A DNA stretch of 64,000 nucleotides from Golubevia sp. BC0850 (lineage: Eukaryota; Basidiomycota; Exobasidiomycetes; Golubeviales; Golubeviaceae). A model generated the notes under the pieces. It was given only the letters and a program-made list of their open reading frames with translations. It ran no database searches and was not told where the DNA came from. The DNA lies in NCBI GenBank assembly GCA_012976225.1, contig JAAVVG010000026.1, positions 191,056-255,055 on the forward strand. The letters are read 5' to 3'. The position numbers were made by a program, and so were the translations under genes. This document shows positions 21,834 through 32,545 of the stretch, piece by piece (the first letter of the stretch is position 1; each line of letters starts with the position of its first letter).

Positions 21834-23060
21834 ATGAATATCAACGACATCCTTCCATCCGAGAATCTTGTCACGGTTTTCAAGAAGTTGGAGACAGAAG
21901 AGTTTGTGAAACTTAGAGAAGTTTGCAAGCTATGGTGGAGGTTGTTGGACGAGAACAAGGTCTTCTGGAGGATACTCAAGCTACAAGAGAGGAGACGGGA
22001 AGAGATTCGTTCTACTGTCGATCAGTTCGATGAGAAGAGCGGATCAACTATAAAAGAGCTTTCATTCATAGTCAAACAGGAAGAATTAAAAGAATCTCAA
22101 AACATCGAGCAAATCACTCAATTGATCCTCAAATCAAAGCAAGCTCTCACTATTCTCGATATCAAGTCAAGATATGACATCTCATTCCAAACTCTCACGA
22201 ACTCACTGCTTCCAAAGCTTCCCAGCGTGGTGGAGTTTCGAGCTTCAGCTTTTGCCTCTAGGGTTCAGCTTCTAGGGACAAGTGTAAACAGATTTGGATC
22301 TTTTCAAATTCTCTGGATTCATTCTCTTCAATCACTGCCTTCCATCTACCCCCACGTCAGCCATCCAGATGTCTTCCAAGCGCTCGCCTCCCTTCAAGTG
22401 GAGAAATCTAACCTGCATTCAACTTGGACAGAGGTGCTTTTCCACTGTTCTGAATCTCTTAAGCATCTTTTACTTTGCTTTCACTGCCGAGATGCCGGCA
22501 AAGAACTCTCGTCCCTTCGATTTCCTCCTCTAGAGGAGCTAGAGATAGATCAGATAGATACTCAGTTTCCAACTTGGATGGTGGTTCCTTCGACCTTGAA
22601 GCTCTTTACCTACGATATTCAACCAAATTTACCTGCAATCCAAGAACTCTGGGTTGAATATACTTGGAACTGGGAAATGCTCTCGTCTAGATGTCCAACC
22701 CTTCAAGTCCTGAGATCAAATTCAGATGAACCCCACAAGGATCTGTTGCCTCTCCTCAGAGCAAGGAAAGAGAATGTCAACAACGGACCAGAGGTAGATA
22801 AAATCAAGATAGAACCACTCAAGAAGCTAGTCATTCTCTTCGAAAAGTTCTCCACCGAGCAGCTGGAGGAATGTCGAGAATTGGTGGCAGAAGTGGTGGA
22901 CTGCACGGGTAGCGGGTCGCAACATTGGCCAACCTTGACCGGCGCTAAAAATTGCCTGATGTCGATAACCAATGGAAGCACCCATGGCCCAACCTTGGAG
23001 ATCCCTCAACATTGGATCGTGCTTGAGAATTGCTTGACCAATTTTGGAGAAGAAAGATAA
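21834..23060 (+). CDS. F-box/LRR-like protein (intact copy)
   Basis: A single exon of 408 aa. The F-box is residues 1-45 (MNINDILPSENLVTVFKKLETEEFVKLREVCKLW). Degenerate Leu-rich segments follow, ending with IEPLKKLVILFEKFSTEQLEECRELVAEVV near residue 355. It should bind SKP1 through the F-box and a target through the C-terminal part. Two damaged relatives lie at 9047 and 62700. The relative at 9047 ends soon after the VVDEV motif. Here the last 50 or so residues (from about 22905) are read through a CCAA/TTGG repeat instead of family sequence, so the C-terminus has probably been replaced by a repeat insertion. Only this copy retains an open frame throughout. Confidence 0.8.
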   Translation: MNINDILPSENLVTVFKKLETEEFVKLREVCKLWWRLLDENKVFWRILKLQERRREEIRSTVDQFDEKSGSTIKELSFIVKQEELKESQNIEQITQLILKSKQALTILDIKSRYDISFQTLTNSLLPKLPSVVEFRASAFASRVQLLGTSVNRFGSFQILWIHSLQSLPSIYPHVSHPDVFQALASLQVEKSNLHSTWTEVLFHCSESLKHLLLCFHCRDAGKELSSLRFPPLEELEIDQIDTQFPTWMVVPSTLKLFTYDIQPNLPAIQELWVEYTWNWEMLSSRCPTLQVLRSNSDEPHKDLLPLLRARKENVNNGPEVDKIKIEPLKKLVILFEKFSTEQLEECRELVAEVVDCTGSGSQHWPTLTGAKNCLMSITNGSTHGPTLEIPQHWIVLENCLTNFGEER

Positions 23061-23110
23061 AAAAAGGATCGGAAATTGGGCCAGGCTTGGAGCAAGCTTG
23101 GGACAGTCTC
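22905..23110. repeat. Dispersed CCAA/TTGG-rich repeat, copy 1
   Basis: A cluster of motifs such as TTGGCCAACCTTG, GGCCCAACCTTGG, CCAATTTTGG, GGCCAGGCTTGG and CAAGCTTGG. The same words recur at 24216-24432. The first 155 bp form the C-terminus of the F-box ORF. Many words are near-palindromic. I cannot name a transposon family; no long terminal inverted repeat is visible. Confidence 0.6.
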
Positions 23111-24215
23111 GGTAATGTTTATGAAGAATTGAAATTAGATTGGAAAATTTAGCTGTGTCTATTGTGTAGTAAAGATTAGGAGAGGAGAGCGATACGAAAT
23201 CGATGGAGACGAAGGTGGGGAGATGCGAGTGAGAGAAGCAGTGTTGAGACAAGAGAGATACTCACTTAGACTTGAAAGAGACCTGGTTTCTGAGAAAGAC
23301 ATCAAGAAGAGAGAGTGGTAAAAGGGTGAAGTGTTAAAACGAGAAAGACATCAAAAAGAGAGAGTGGTACAAGGGTGGCGTGTTAGAACGAGGGAGGAAT
23401 GACTGTATGAAGATGAGGCTATGACTCACAAAGGCATGTTCAGAGAGCACCTATCTTAGAGAATGAAGACAGAGAGAAAGTAAGAAGAAAGAAAGTGTCA
23501 GATGAATCAACTGATGGTGTCGAGAGTGATAGAAAGAAGAGGTTTGACTAGAGGTATAGGCCATGAATGAGTCTTCGCCAACGTCGACATCAATCTGGTT
23601 CCGCTTTTCCCTGCTCTCCTATCCTCTCCCAAGTCCAAACAGCCACCTGATCGGAACAATATAGACTCAGTCTCTAAATCCGCCTCGAGTTGAGTAGGTA
23701 AAGCGGAAGATGTTACTTTGAATGAGCCGGAGAGCGGGACAGAATTGGGAGAAGGTGGGTTAGGAACAGCGACCAGAATCAATCCTACTTTTTGAACGAT
23801 TCTCACATTCTATACGTCTCCTCTCGACTTTTACTCTCCCGCCCGCGAAGCACAGCTTCCAAAGAGGGTGGCCCGAACGTCAACTCGAACAAAAGTAGAA
23901 TGGTATCCTCCACACTGCGAGGATACCTGACTGCGAGAATCACCAAAACAAAGATAGGCGAGAAGTCATGAGAACTGTTTCTTTGGATTGGGATTCAGGT
24001 GTGGAAGTCAAAAGGAATCAGTAGGCAGGTCTCAGTCTGAAGACTACCTCTGGAACCCCTACATCTTGTCACTCGCTTTTTTCTCCAGTACAGATGAGAT
24101 TCCAATTTCAACCCTGTTAACGAAACCATTTAAAAAACAAGAAATAAGTTGGAATTGGAGTTGAAGTGAGTGGACCTCCGTATTAGGGTCGAGAGGAACC
24201 CTTTACTGCGAAGAC
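23111..24215. other. Gene-poor interval
   Basis: It holds a 49-bp tandem duplication (listed separately) and purine-rich DNA. A 99-codon minus-strand frame at 23507-23806 begins at GTG, not ATG, and has no recognisable domain. No gene called. Confidence 0.45.
23292..23389. repeat. Tandem duplication of a 49-bp unit
   Basis: Two head-to-tail copies, 23292-23340 and 23341-23389, beginning GAGAAAGACATCAA and ending GTTARAAC. They differ at five positions (about 90% identity). Confidence 0.9.
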
Positions 24216-24432
24216 GAAAACATTGGTCCAACCAAGCTTGGAGCCTAGCCTGGTGGAAGAAAGCTGGAGACTCTTCAGGCTTTGGCCAACCTTGCTCCAG
24301 GACATGGCCAATTTTGAGGACAGGATTTTGAATAAATCCTCAAATCCCAATGATTGGCCAATATTGGGAGCGTCAGGCCTGTTCCAAGGCTGGCCAGGCG
24401 TGGTCCAAGCTTGGGAGCCCTGCCAGCCTGCC
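24216..24432. repeat. Dispersed CCAA/TTGG-rich repeat, copy 2
   Basis: Shares TTGGCCAACCTTG, GGCCAATTTTG, TTGGCCAATATTGG, GGCTGGCCAGG and CCAAGCTTGG words with copy 1. Similarity is by motif rather than by clean alignment, so the copies are old or the element is modular. Confidence 0.6.
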
Positions 24433-24788
24433 CCATGCAGATCAACCGCTACCCGTGTGGGATTCTGAGCCGGAGTGTTGGGAGGTCGAGATTTGAAGAG
24501 AACGTTGCCTTTTGTAAGTTCCAAGAAAAAGGCTCGATCTTTTGACAGAGAGAGCTATCTTGTCGATTGCGCAACTGATTCTTTCTTTCGGTGATGCCTC
24601 TCTTCGCAGCTTAAAGGCATAATATCTCAGCTTCTTCCTCCGTTGTACTTCTCTTCAAGCACTTTCTCAAAAGGTGGTCTCTACCTTCATGATAAATCTT
24701 CGTCAACTCTTCCAATTCAACTTCCATCCTTTCTCTCTAATCGAAGCAGACCTCATTCCAGCGCCCGAATTTCGAAGAGTTAAGCTAG

Positions 24789-25310
24789 AGTTTGAGGAAG
24801 GGAGAAAGAAGCAACCTCAAATCTGGGAATGTGGATTGGTCCTCTGCCAACAGCAACGGAGCTGTAAGGACCCCTACTCATGGACGGTCTCAAAAGAAAT
24901 GCATCCCACTAGCCCTAGAGTTCCTCAAGAAAGAGCTAGGAGTCGTAGATCCTCCAACTGCTCCTTCGAGCAAGAGAAAGAGAGCTCCAAAGAAGAAATC
25001 ATCCTCTTCAGAAGAGGACTCCGACAATTCAGAAGAACCGGAATCAGATCTTACAGACCTAGAGTCAGAGGAAGAAGATCCTTCAGATCCAGAACCAGGT
25101 CCCTCTTCCATCAACAAAGCTTTCACCTCCAACTCTCATCAGTCAACTCCAACTTCTCCGAAAATCACACAAGGCCAACTTCGACTCAAAGAATACAAAG
25201 ATCTGTCCGAAGTTCAACTAGATGGATCAGATCTCACCGAAACTCAGAAACAGGAGTTCAAAAGACACATCGGAGAGATGGAGGAGATGCTTTACGATCT
25301 AGAGGAATAG
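24789..25310 (+). CDS. Acidic, Lys-rich nuclear-type protein (3' exon only)
   Basis: An open exon of 173 codons follows a TAG acceptor. It has no ATG near its 5' end, so at least one upstream exon is missing from my model. It contains a hydrophobic-basic motif (CIPLALEFLKKELGVVDPP), a bipartite basic cluster (SKRKRAPKKK), a long Ser/Asp/Glu stretch and a C-terminal helix (GDLTETQKQEF-like; MEEMLYDLEE at the end). The composition suggests a chromatin or nucleolar factor. I do not recognise a domain. A 216-codon overlapping frame (24674-25324) is Arg/Ser-rich and I take it as a shadow. Confidence 0.55.
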   Translation, partial: SLRKGERSNLKSGNVDWSSANSNGAVRTPTHGRSQKKCIPLALEFLKKELGVVDPPTAPSSKRKRAPKKKSSSSEEDSDNSEEPESDLTDLESEEEDPSDPEPGPSSINKAFTSNSHQSTPTSPKITQGQLRLKEYKDLSEVQLDGSDLTETQKQEFKRHIGEMEEMLYDLEE

Positions 25311-26216
25311 ATTGGGAAAGATGAAGATGGGGTGATTCGGGAAAGGGTGAGTTGATGTTGATTCCTTCAAGCAAGTCATCGCTCTAAGATTCGAATGGCC
25401 TGGCTGCTTTAGGGTTCGAATGACCTAGCCCTGATCCCTTATGCCCTCGACGGTGGCTTTCTTTCTGTCCTACAGGTCCAAAAGAATCGAAGTTGGTGAT
25501 GAAAAGAAAGATCAAACCTCACAACCCTATATCAGATGACCCTCTCTTCTAAGACTCAAGCCTGATACTTATCTCGTCTTTTCTTCTATCTTTGGGGGTG
25601 CGGTAGAGTTCCAAAGAATAGATCACCTTCTCTTCTCATAACACGTTTGCTGTCGAGAAAGCCGAATTTTAGTGTGACGTAACAAGCGAGAGGTAGTCGA
25701 CAGCTCGACAGATCTCAATACTGATAGAAGGAAGGATCGAGAAAATTTGATTGAACTTGAGAAGTGAATGGATCGAACAAAGTGCTATAGCTCATTCCGG
25801 TCAGTTCACCTCTTTAGTTTGCCACATCCAATCTCTAAATTTTTCGAGACAACCAGCTAGGTTCTTGCTTCGAAGTTCAGAAGAGAAGTCTTCGGAAGCT
25901 GGACGTTTGATGGAACTTGCAGGCTTCGAGAGCAGAATGAAGCGAAAGAAAGGGATAAAACAGAAAGGAATAGAAAAAAAGGGATCAGTTCCCAATAATT
26001 TTTCTGTTTTTGTCTCCATCCTTCAAAATGCTCATCTCCATCGCAAACTACCAGGTCTCTGAGCAGGCTAAGAGTACCAGCCGAAAACAGAAAGAGATGA
26101 GGCTCCTGGCTACACTCAACAAATTGAATGGGAGAGAATGTTTTCCAGAGCTAACGACCTTCTAGAAATGATAAATGAGCAGACTTGTTGAAATATGAGT
26201 ACAATGAGAAGAGTTG
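25311..26216. other. Intergenic between convergent genes
   Basis: Two near-repeats of TTCGAATGRCCTRGC lie at 25392 and 25413. A 103-codon ORF (25751-26062) shows no domain. Nothing else supported. Confidence 0.4.
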
Positions 26217-29200
26217 TCAAAGAGGGAGGTCTTCGAAGGCACTTTCGTAAGCTGAGGGGAAGTGTTCAGCGAACATCGAAGGCTAAGAGATGGGAGACAT
26301 GAGAGAAAGAAAGGTTCAGCTCTCGTAAGACTGCGTCTCAAATTCGCTTGTACTCACATGAAGGTCCGGTAGACTGAAGAAAGCCAGAGGAGAAGTGATC
26401 ACGTAGATCTCACCTCCACTGATCCAGATAGATCTACCAGCGGGAAACAAGATAGGTAAAACGCCTTGAGCCGATTCACTCCTGAGAGTCGCAGCGTCTA
26501 TCGCCTGTCTCCTAGTTGCTAATTGATGTAAAGGAGCTTTGGCTCTTTGTTGAGGACCTACCCAGGGAGAAGGAGGAATCCTAGATCTCGAATTTGAGGA
26601 GTTGCTGACACTGAGAAGAGTGGAAGTTGCGGGAGATGTTGAAGTTGAAGAAGGATTTGAAGGATGGGCTGAAATTGGATTGTTGTCGTCGTGTCTAGAT
26701 TTGACAGCGGCATACAAATCAGCTTCTACGTCACATCTCAATTTCCATAATTGTTCCTCGATTCTATCTTTCTTATGAAGCATCACAGCATCTGGTTTGA
26801 CAGAGGTGCAGATGCTCCTCCAGTCCCACCAACTCTTGATAATGTGAACTCTTGCATCGTCCTCTTCGTTGTGAGTTGATGAGTTTGGTTTTGACTTTGA
26901 AGTTGAATCGGATCCAAAGAGAGCCTCGTTCCTTCGCCTGACTCTGGACAGAGCACCTAACACTCGACGAAGTTCTCGAGCTTGACCATGTCCAGCTCTC
27001 GGGATGACATCTGAACCTAGGACAGCAGTAGTCACCAGAGGGACGACACCGAGTGATGCTCTGGATGCAAGAGCAGAAGAGACTGTAGCCGGCGGGGCGA
27101 AAGTGATAGCTCGAATAGGTCTCTTTGAGGGTAAGCCACTTGAAGAGGAAGTTACCCAGCTGCCTTTTGAGGAGTTGCCATCTTTGATCCCCTCCGTGTT
27201 GTATTCGCTCAGAAGTAGAGCAGCTACTGCGGCCACGCTTCCTCCTGAACAGAGTAAAAGAAGAGAGAATAGAGAGAGGTCAGCTTTAGGTCGACGACTT
27301 CATTTCATCAAACCTCCTGAGACTCACCTAAAGAATGACCAATCAGACATACACCAAAGTCTTCGTTCTCTTCCAGAGCCGCTTGAAGAGTGTCCATTAG
27401 AGTGGAATCTCGAGCTATGAGAGCTCTTGCTGCTCTCAAAATTCCAGCGTGACAAAGCATAGGTTCGACTGAATCCGAGGAGATCCCTTCGATGTCTCTG
27501 AGATCGACTCTTTCGGTTTGCATCTCCAGATCGATGATGATGTCGGAGAACGACTGAGTACCGCGGACCTGTTGAGAAGAGAAGAAGAAGAAAGGGGTTC
27601 TTAATCAGTTCCAAACATGTTTGTCTTCAGGGAGATCTTTCAGCCAACTTACAGCTACGACGACGACCTTTCGAGCGTAGTCTCTAACGACGTAGAAAGT
27701 GGGAGTGTAAGCAGCCTCCGAATCCAAAGTTTGAATATCAGCATGCAGAACATCCTCTCCATCCAGACGAGAAAGATGAGCAAAAGTCTGACGACTAAAT
27801 CTTTCACCAGATGGCGTGAAAGTGGGAGGAAGATCGACGATATGAACGTGAAGACCGTAGGCTGTCGATGAAGAGATAGGAGTTAACACAATGGGAGAGA
27901 ACTCGACCTTTTGTCAATTCAACTCGAGTCGTCACTCACCAGAGATAGCCAGCCTAGAAGCCCATTTGATAGTCTTGACCAGCATTCTAGGATCTTCCGA
28001 AAAAGTAGGATTTTCCCTACCTCTCCTCTCCTTCTTCTTCTGATCTAATGGAACACTTTCGGAAAAATAACTGCTTGGATTTCTACCACTGATAGAAGGT
28101 CTACCACCTAAATGAGTTGGAAGAATCCTAGGAGTTTTAGCCAATTCCAAAATGTCTTGACCTTGATTAGTAACCACGATGTCTCCTTCATCCTCATCCT
28201 CTGAAGATGATTCTTCATCCTCCTCATTCTGTTGAGAGTCAAAAGAATCTGAAGTTCCACTTCTATCCGGCATTTCCAATTCATCAACAGCTCGTAGCTT
28301 AGTCTTCTCAAGTTCGAAACTACCAACCCTTCCATTAAATTTGTTGTTCTTTCGATTACGCTTCTGTTTTTTCCAGCCTTCTAACTTGATGAGGCCTGCC
28401 CCTTCTTCTAGGTATCGTTTTCTAGTGACGTTTTGAAGAGCAGCTAGTTCAGCTAAACCTCTCAAGACTTGCCATTTGCTCAAACCTCTGGGAACCGTAT
28501 CTTCCCCTACCTCTTCTTCTATTCCGTCTTCTCCAAACTTTTTCTTCCTTTTCTTGTTACCTCGATTCTCGTGATCTTCTTTGGAGACTGTCTCCCATTC
28601 TGTTGAGATAAGTTGATGAGCTTCGATTAAACATCTCGATAGAACAGTTCTACCAGCCAAGTTCAGAACGATCCATCTCAAGAACCAAAAGGCGAGAGAC
28701 AAACTCTCGCTTGTTTCTTGAACCAAGGCGATTAGATGAGCTAGAATGAAGATGACGAAATTCAAGAAATGAAAAGCCACCCCTGCGATCCCTCCCAAAT
28801 AACTGGATTTAGCAGATTCGATAGACAATGTGGATCTAGTGTCCAACCACAAATCTCCAATCAAGAACCAAATTAAGAAAGATCTCTGTTTACTTGCTGG
28901 GAGATTCGGAAGTGGAGTAGCATGAGAATGAGCGGATCCTATTGAACTCGATCGTCGTTGACTTCTGTTGATACTCATTCTTCTATGGGTTGAAGATAAG
29001 ATTGGGGACAAGACTTGAGGCTCGGAGGGTCTTGGACCGAGTTTTGGAGCCTTTGGAGGTGACGAGCTAGGAGGAATAGAAGTTGAGCTAGGTTTTTCTT
29101 GAGGAAGACTTGATAGCATGGAGGATGGAGTTAGTCTTCCTGGAGAGCTCATTCCACCATTCATGAACTCTTTTTGCCACCCGTTGACCGTCTTCCTTCC

Positions 29201-32119
29201 GATAGATGCCATCTTGGAAGACGAAACATTAGTTGGAGTAGAGGGTAAAGAAGATTGAGAGGGAGAATCCGCAGCCAATTGAGTTGGAGACAGAATCACA
29301 GGAGCTGAAGAGTTTGAGTCCCGCTCCAGGAAGTTAGAATGATGTACCATTGATGGCGATGAGGAGGAGGAAGAAGAAGTAGAAGCCGATCTTCGACTCT
29401 CGATTGGGAATCCGTTTGAAACACTAGTCATCTTGAGAGCTGCAGGAGCAGAGCTTCCACTTCCACCACCTCCCAAGCTAAAGCTGTTCCGGTTCGAAGA
29501 GTTGGGGGTTGGAAACGGCGAAGGTAGGATTTCTAAATGAGTTGGAACCAAAGTCGGAGTACCAGGAGGACCGTTGACGCTAGTCGTGTTTAGATGGAAT
29601 TGATATTGATGAGAAGGAGGAGATTGAGAAGAGTGGTAAGGAGTCCAAGGCGATGGAGGAAGAGACATTAAGGTGGGGCCTAGTCTTGGAGTCCTAGGAG
29701 CTAAAGAGAATGGACCTTCTGGATTCGACCTGGCTGAAATGTAATCGCTGAGAGATTCTCGGCGACTGGATACTGTACTCGTTAATGGAGTTGATGGAGA
29801 AGGTGGAACACTTAGTTGAACTGGTAATAATCGAGGAGCTCTTGGTGCCTCTCCTAGAGAAGTGAAAGAAGAAGATAAATCTTCAGTAATTGTATCCAGA
29901 GATTCCAAAGCTTCCAGTTCCTCTTCTTCCGAAGAAGACGATGAAGAAGAAGAAGAACTCCGATGTGGAAGAGGCTGGTCCAACTCGAACTCTTCAATTT
30001 CGACTGAATGAGAAGTAGAACCAGAAGTCCTTCTGACCATCGGAGAACTTGAGATCCCACCAAGCTGAGAATGAGAAGGCTGTTTGAAGGCGTCCGCATT
30101 GAATGTTGAATTGATAGGGGTCCTACTTTCAGATTCCAAGTTCGATTCCTCTCTCTCGCTTTCTTGCTCTCTGAAAGCTGGCTCAGTGAAGCTTCTAACA
30201 CCTAGAACTGGCCTTTCCGAGATCTTTCCACTTTTCGAATTCTTCTTGACACTCCTCTCAGCTGCATGTGCAGCTTTAACAAAGTTTAGCAAGGCAGTCA
30301 GCGGCCCAGCTTTGTGATCCGGTCGATTTCTCTTCCTCAACTTCTCTAACTCTTTCCTTTTCTTCTCCATTTCTCTTTGCCTCCTGATCCCGAGTAAGCC
30401 TTCGAAGCTGTTGGGAGAAGATTTGTTATCTAGAAGTGGAGGAGGCAACAAGAGAGCTCCTGAGAATTCATTGTTCTCCATTGAAGATTGGTAAGATCGG
30501 CTGTTCGGATTAGAGTTGAAGTAGAGGTTTGAGGTCGACCATTCACCTGGCATTCCTAAAGGCGAAGGTGGGGCGTCTGGAAGCTCTAGCTGGAACCTTG
30601 AAGATCCAATTCCGTAAGGATTTGAAGAGCTGGAACTGGGGTTCGAAAGATTGGGAGATGATTCTCTAGATCGCTTCAATAGTAGTCTAGTATTTGGAGG
30701 TAGAGTCATATTGATATCCCTTCCAATTGGTCGAACTCCATTGGGAGCTCTGACTTCTTGATCGTTTTCCGAAGCTTCCTTTTCCCTCTCTTCCTTCTTC
30801 TCATCTTCAGCGAAAGATTCCTTAATCCCAACTCCATCGATCAAAACCCTTCCTTTAACCTTCAATATATTTCCATCTCTGACCCTTTCCCTCTGCTTTG
30901 ATTTATCGGGTTTCTTGGGAGGGTTCTCGAGCTGGAAAACAGGTTCTCCATATCTAGTTCCAATTCTGCAGAACCTAAAAGTTTGATCCAAAGAAGGATT
31001 TCCCTTTCCACTTCCACCGCTCAAAGGAGTTTCTAGCCCTAATTTCCTAGCTCTTCTCTCGGCAATGGTTAAATTCCGCTTCTCACTTCCTTTATCGAGT
31101 TGAGCTTCACTCCTCCATCTTTTGAAATCATGATCCGGTAACATTAAACCTAGTCTAATAGCTCCCTCTAATCTGACTTTCTCTAACCAATCCGGCGAAA
31201 CCCAATCTGTTAAGTTCCCAACTGAATAAGAACTAAAATTTCTATTCGCTAGCTTCAAATGATCTGGCCTTTGCTTCTTGTTGTTAAGATCAGATCGAGA
31301 TGGAATTGAGGTCTCTCTTGAAATATCTTCAGCTTCAAATTCTCCATGTTTTGTGAACGATAGATTGGAAGCTTTACCTCTTGTTTCTCTATGAAGTAGT
31401 AAAGCGGAAAAGGCTTCTAGAGCTGAACCATTGGAAGTTCTGGTGTTTCCTTTCCCTTTGCCCTTTCTACTAGCGTGTCCACTCCCATCACCTCTTCTGT
31501 AATTGGCTTTATTCGAATCATCTTCTCTATCGTGTTGTTGACTTTCCTGATCAAATCTCCCAGCTGAACCCCAACCTCTATTCCAATCCCCATTCCAAAT
31601 TCCCATTCCTTTCCGACCATTGGACAAGTCTGGGATTGGATAAACCGCACCTGATCTAGATAGGAGAGCACTTGCGGTTACGAAGCTTGCTTGGTGAGAT
31701 GATGTTTTTCGTTTTGAAGTTGAGGCTGAGGGTCTAGAATGAGAGTTAGAGTTGCTGGCACTGGACGGTGGAGAATTGAGGGAATGCTGATGCTGATACT
31801 GATACTGATTTTGATTTGAGGATGAAAGACTTGAGTCTTGTAAGTTTGATAATTCTGGAATTCGACTGGTTGCTATAAGAGATGGAGAAGTTGGTTGAAG
31901 AGGTAAAGGAGAGATTGAATCAAATGATGGAATTGAAGGAGGCGAAGAGATTGAATTCAGTTTGGGATGATCCCTCTCTTCTGCAGGATTCTTGTTCAAC
32001 GGGGACCAAGATTTAGATTCTGATTGTTCCTCGTTCATCTTGATCGGCTGAGAGAGAGAGAATCGAGAGAGAGGAGAGGCTTCCGTAGAATCATCGAGAG
32101 TAGGTGGAGCTGGGTTCAT
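26217..32119 (-). CDS. Class 3 lipase, sn1-specific diacylglycerol lipase type
   Basis: Five exons (32119-27940, 27861-27653, 27568-27328, 27244-26358, 26282-26217) give 1860 aa. The first exon alone codes 1393 residues, mostly Ser/Pro-rich disorder (residues 1-1050). Hydrophobic segments suited to membrane association follow (FLIWFLIGDLW; GVAFHFLNFVIFILAHLIALV; LAFWFLRWIVLNLAG). The lipase domain starts near residue 1385 (TIKWASRLAISGAYGLHVHIVDLP). GHSLGGS around Ser1542 is rebuilt across an intron. ITFAPPA and VLGSDVIPRAG (probable catalytic Asp) follow. DLHVPSMFAEHFPSAYESA matches the usual C-terminal end. By family it hydrolyses sn1 acyl chains of DAG or other acylglycerols at a membrane. 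The two Ser-rich inserts are family-atypical in length. Confidence 0.9.
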
Positions 32120-32545
32120 CTACTTGTTGTTGACGATGATCAAGTTCAGTTTTTCAGGTTGAGAAAACTTATAGACTAGAGTTCATAATTTTAATTTGAG
32201 CCAAAGAAGTGATCCCAGTTGAGTGAGCGGATTGATGAAGTTGGGAAGAGCTGGATCTATTTACAGCTGCTCATTCTGAAATGCAGAAAGAGAGACCCTT
32301 CGCCACTTGAATCCGAGACACTCCTTCCAACCCTTCCCGTTTCGTTTTCACATGAGTGAAGAACTGAAATTCAGAAATTCGAAAGAGAAGATCGAGACAC
32401 AGTCCAAAAGTCACAAGTAATCAGCTATCAGACAAGTAGCCACTGTCGCTTCTTCCTGGATGTCACCACACTCAAAAAGCATCCGGACTGACATGATGAA
32501 GAATTATTCACAGTTTCTACTTTACAGAGTCTAGAAAAAATAATC
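32120..32545. other. Upstream region of the DAG lipase gene
   Basis: Between the lipase start and the APN1 stop, both minus-strand genes. No ORF or motif stands out. Confidence 0.4.

Noticed and set aside
23507-23806. 99-codon minus-strand frame
   Set aside because: It starts at GTG, not ATG, and no adjacent exon or domain was found, although the composition is protein-like.
24674-25324. 216-codon frame overlapping the acidic exon
   Set aside because: Arg/Ser-rich product looks like the frame shadow of the Glu/Asp/Lys-rich coding frame 24789-25310.
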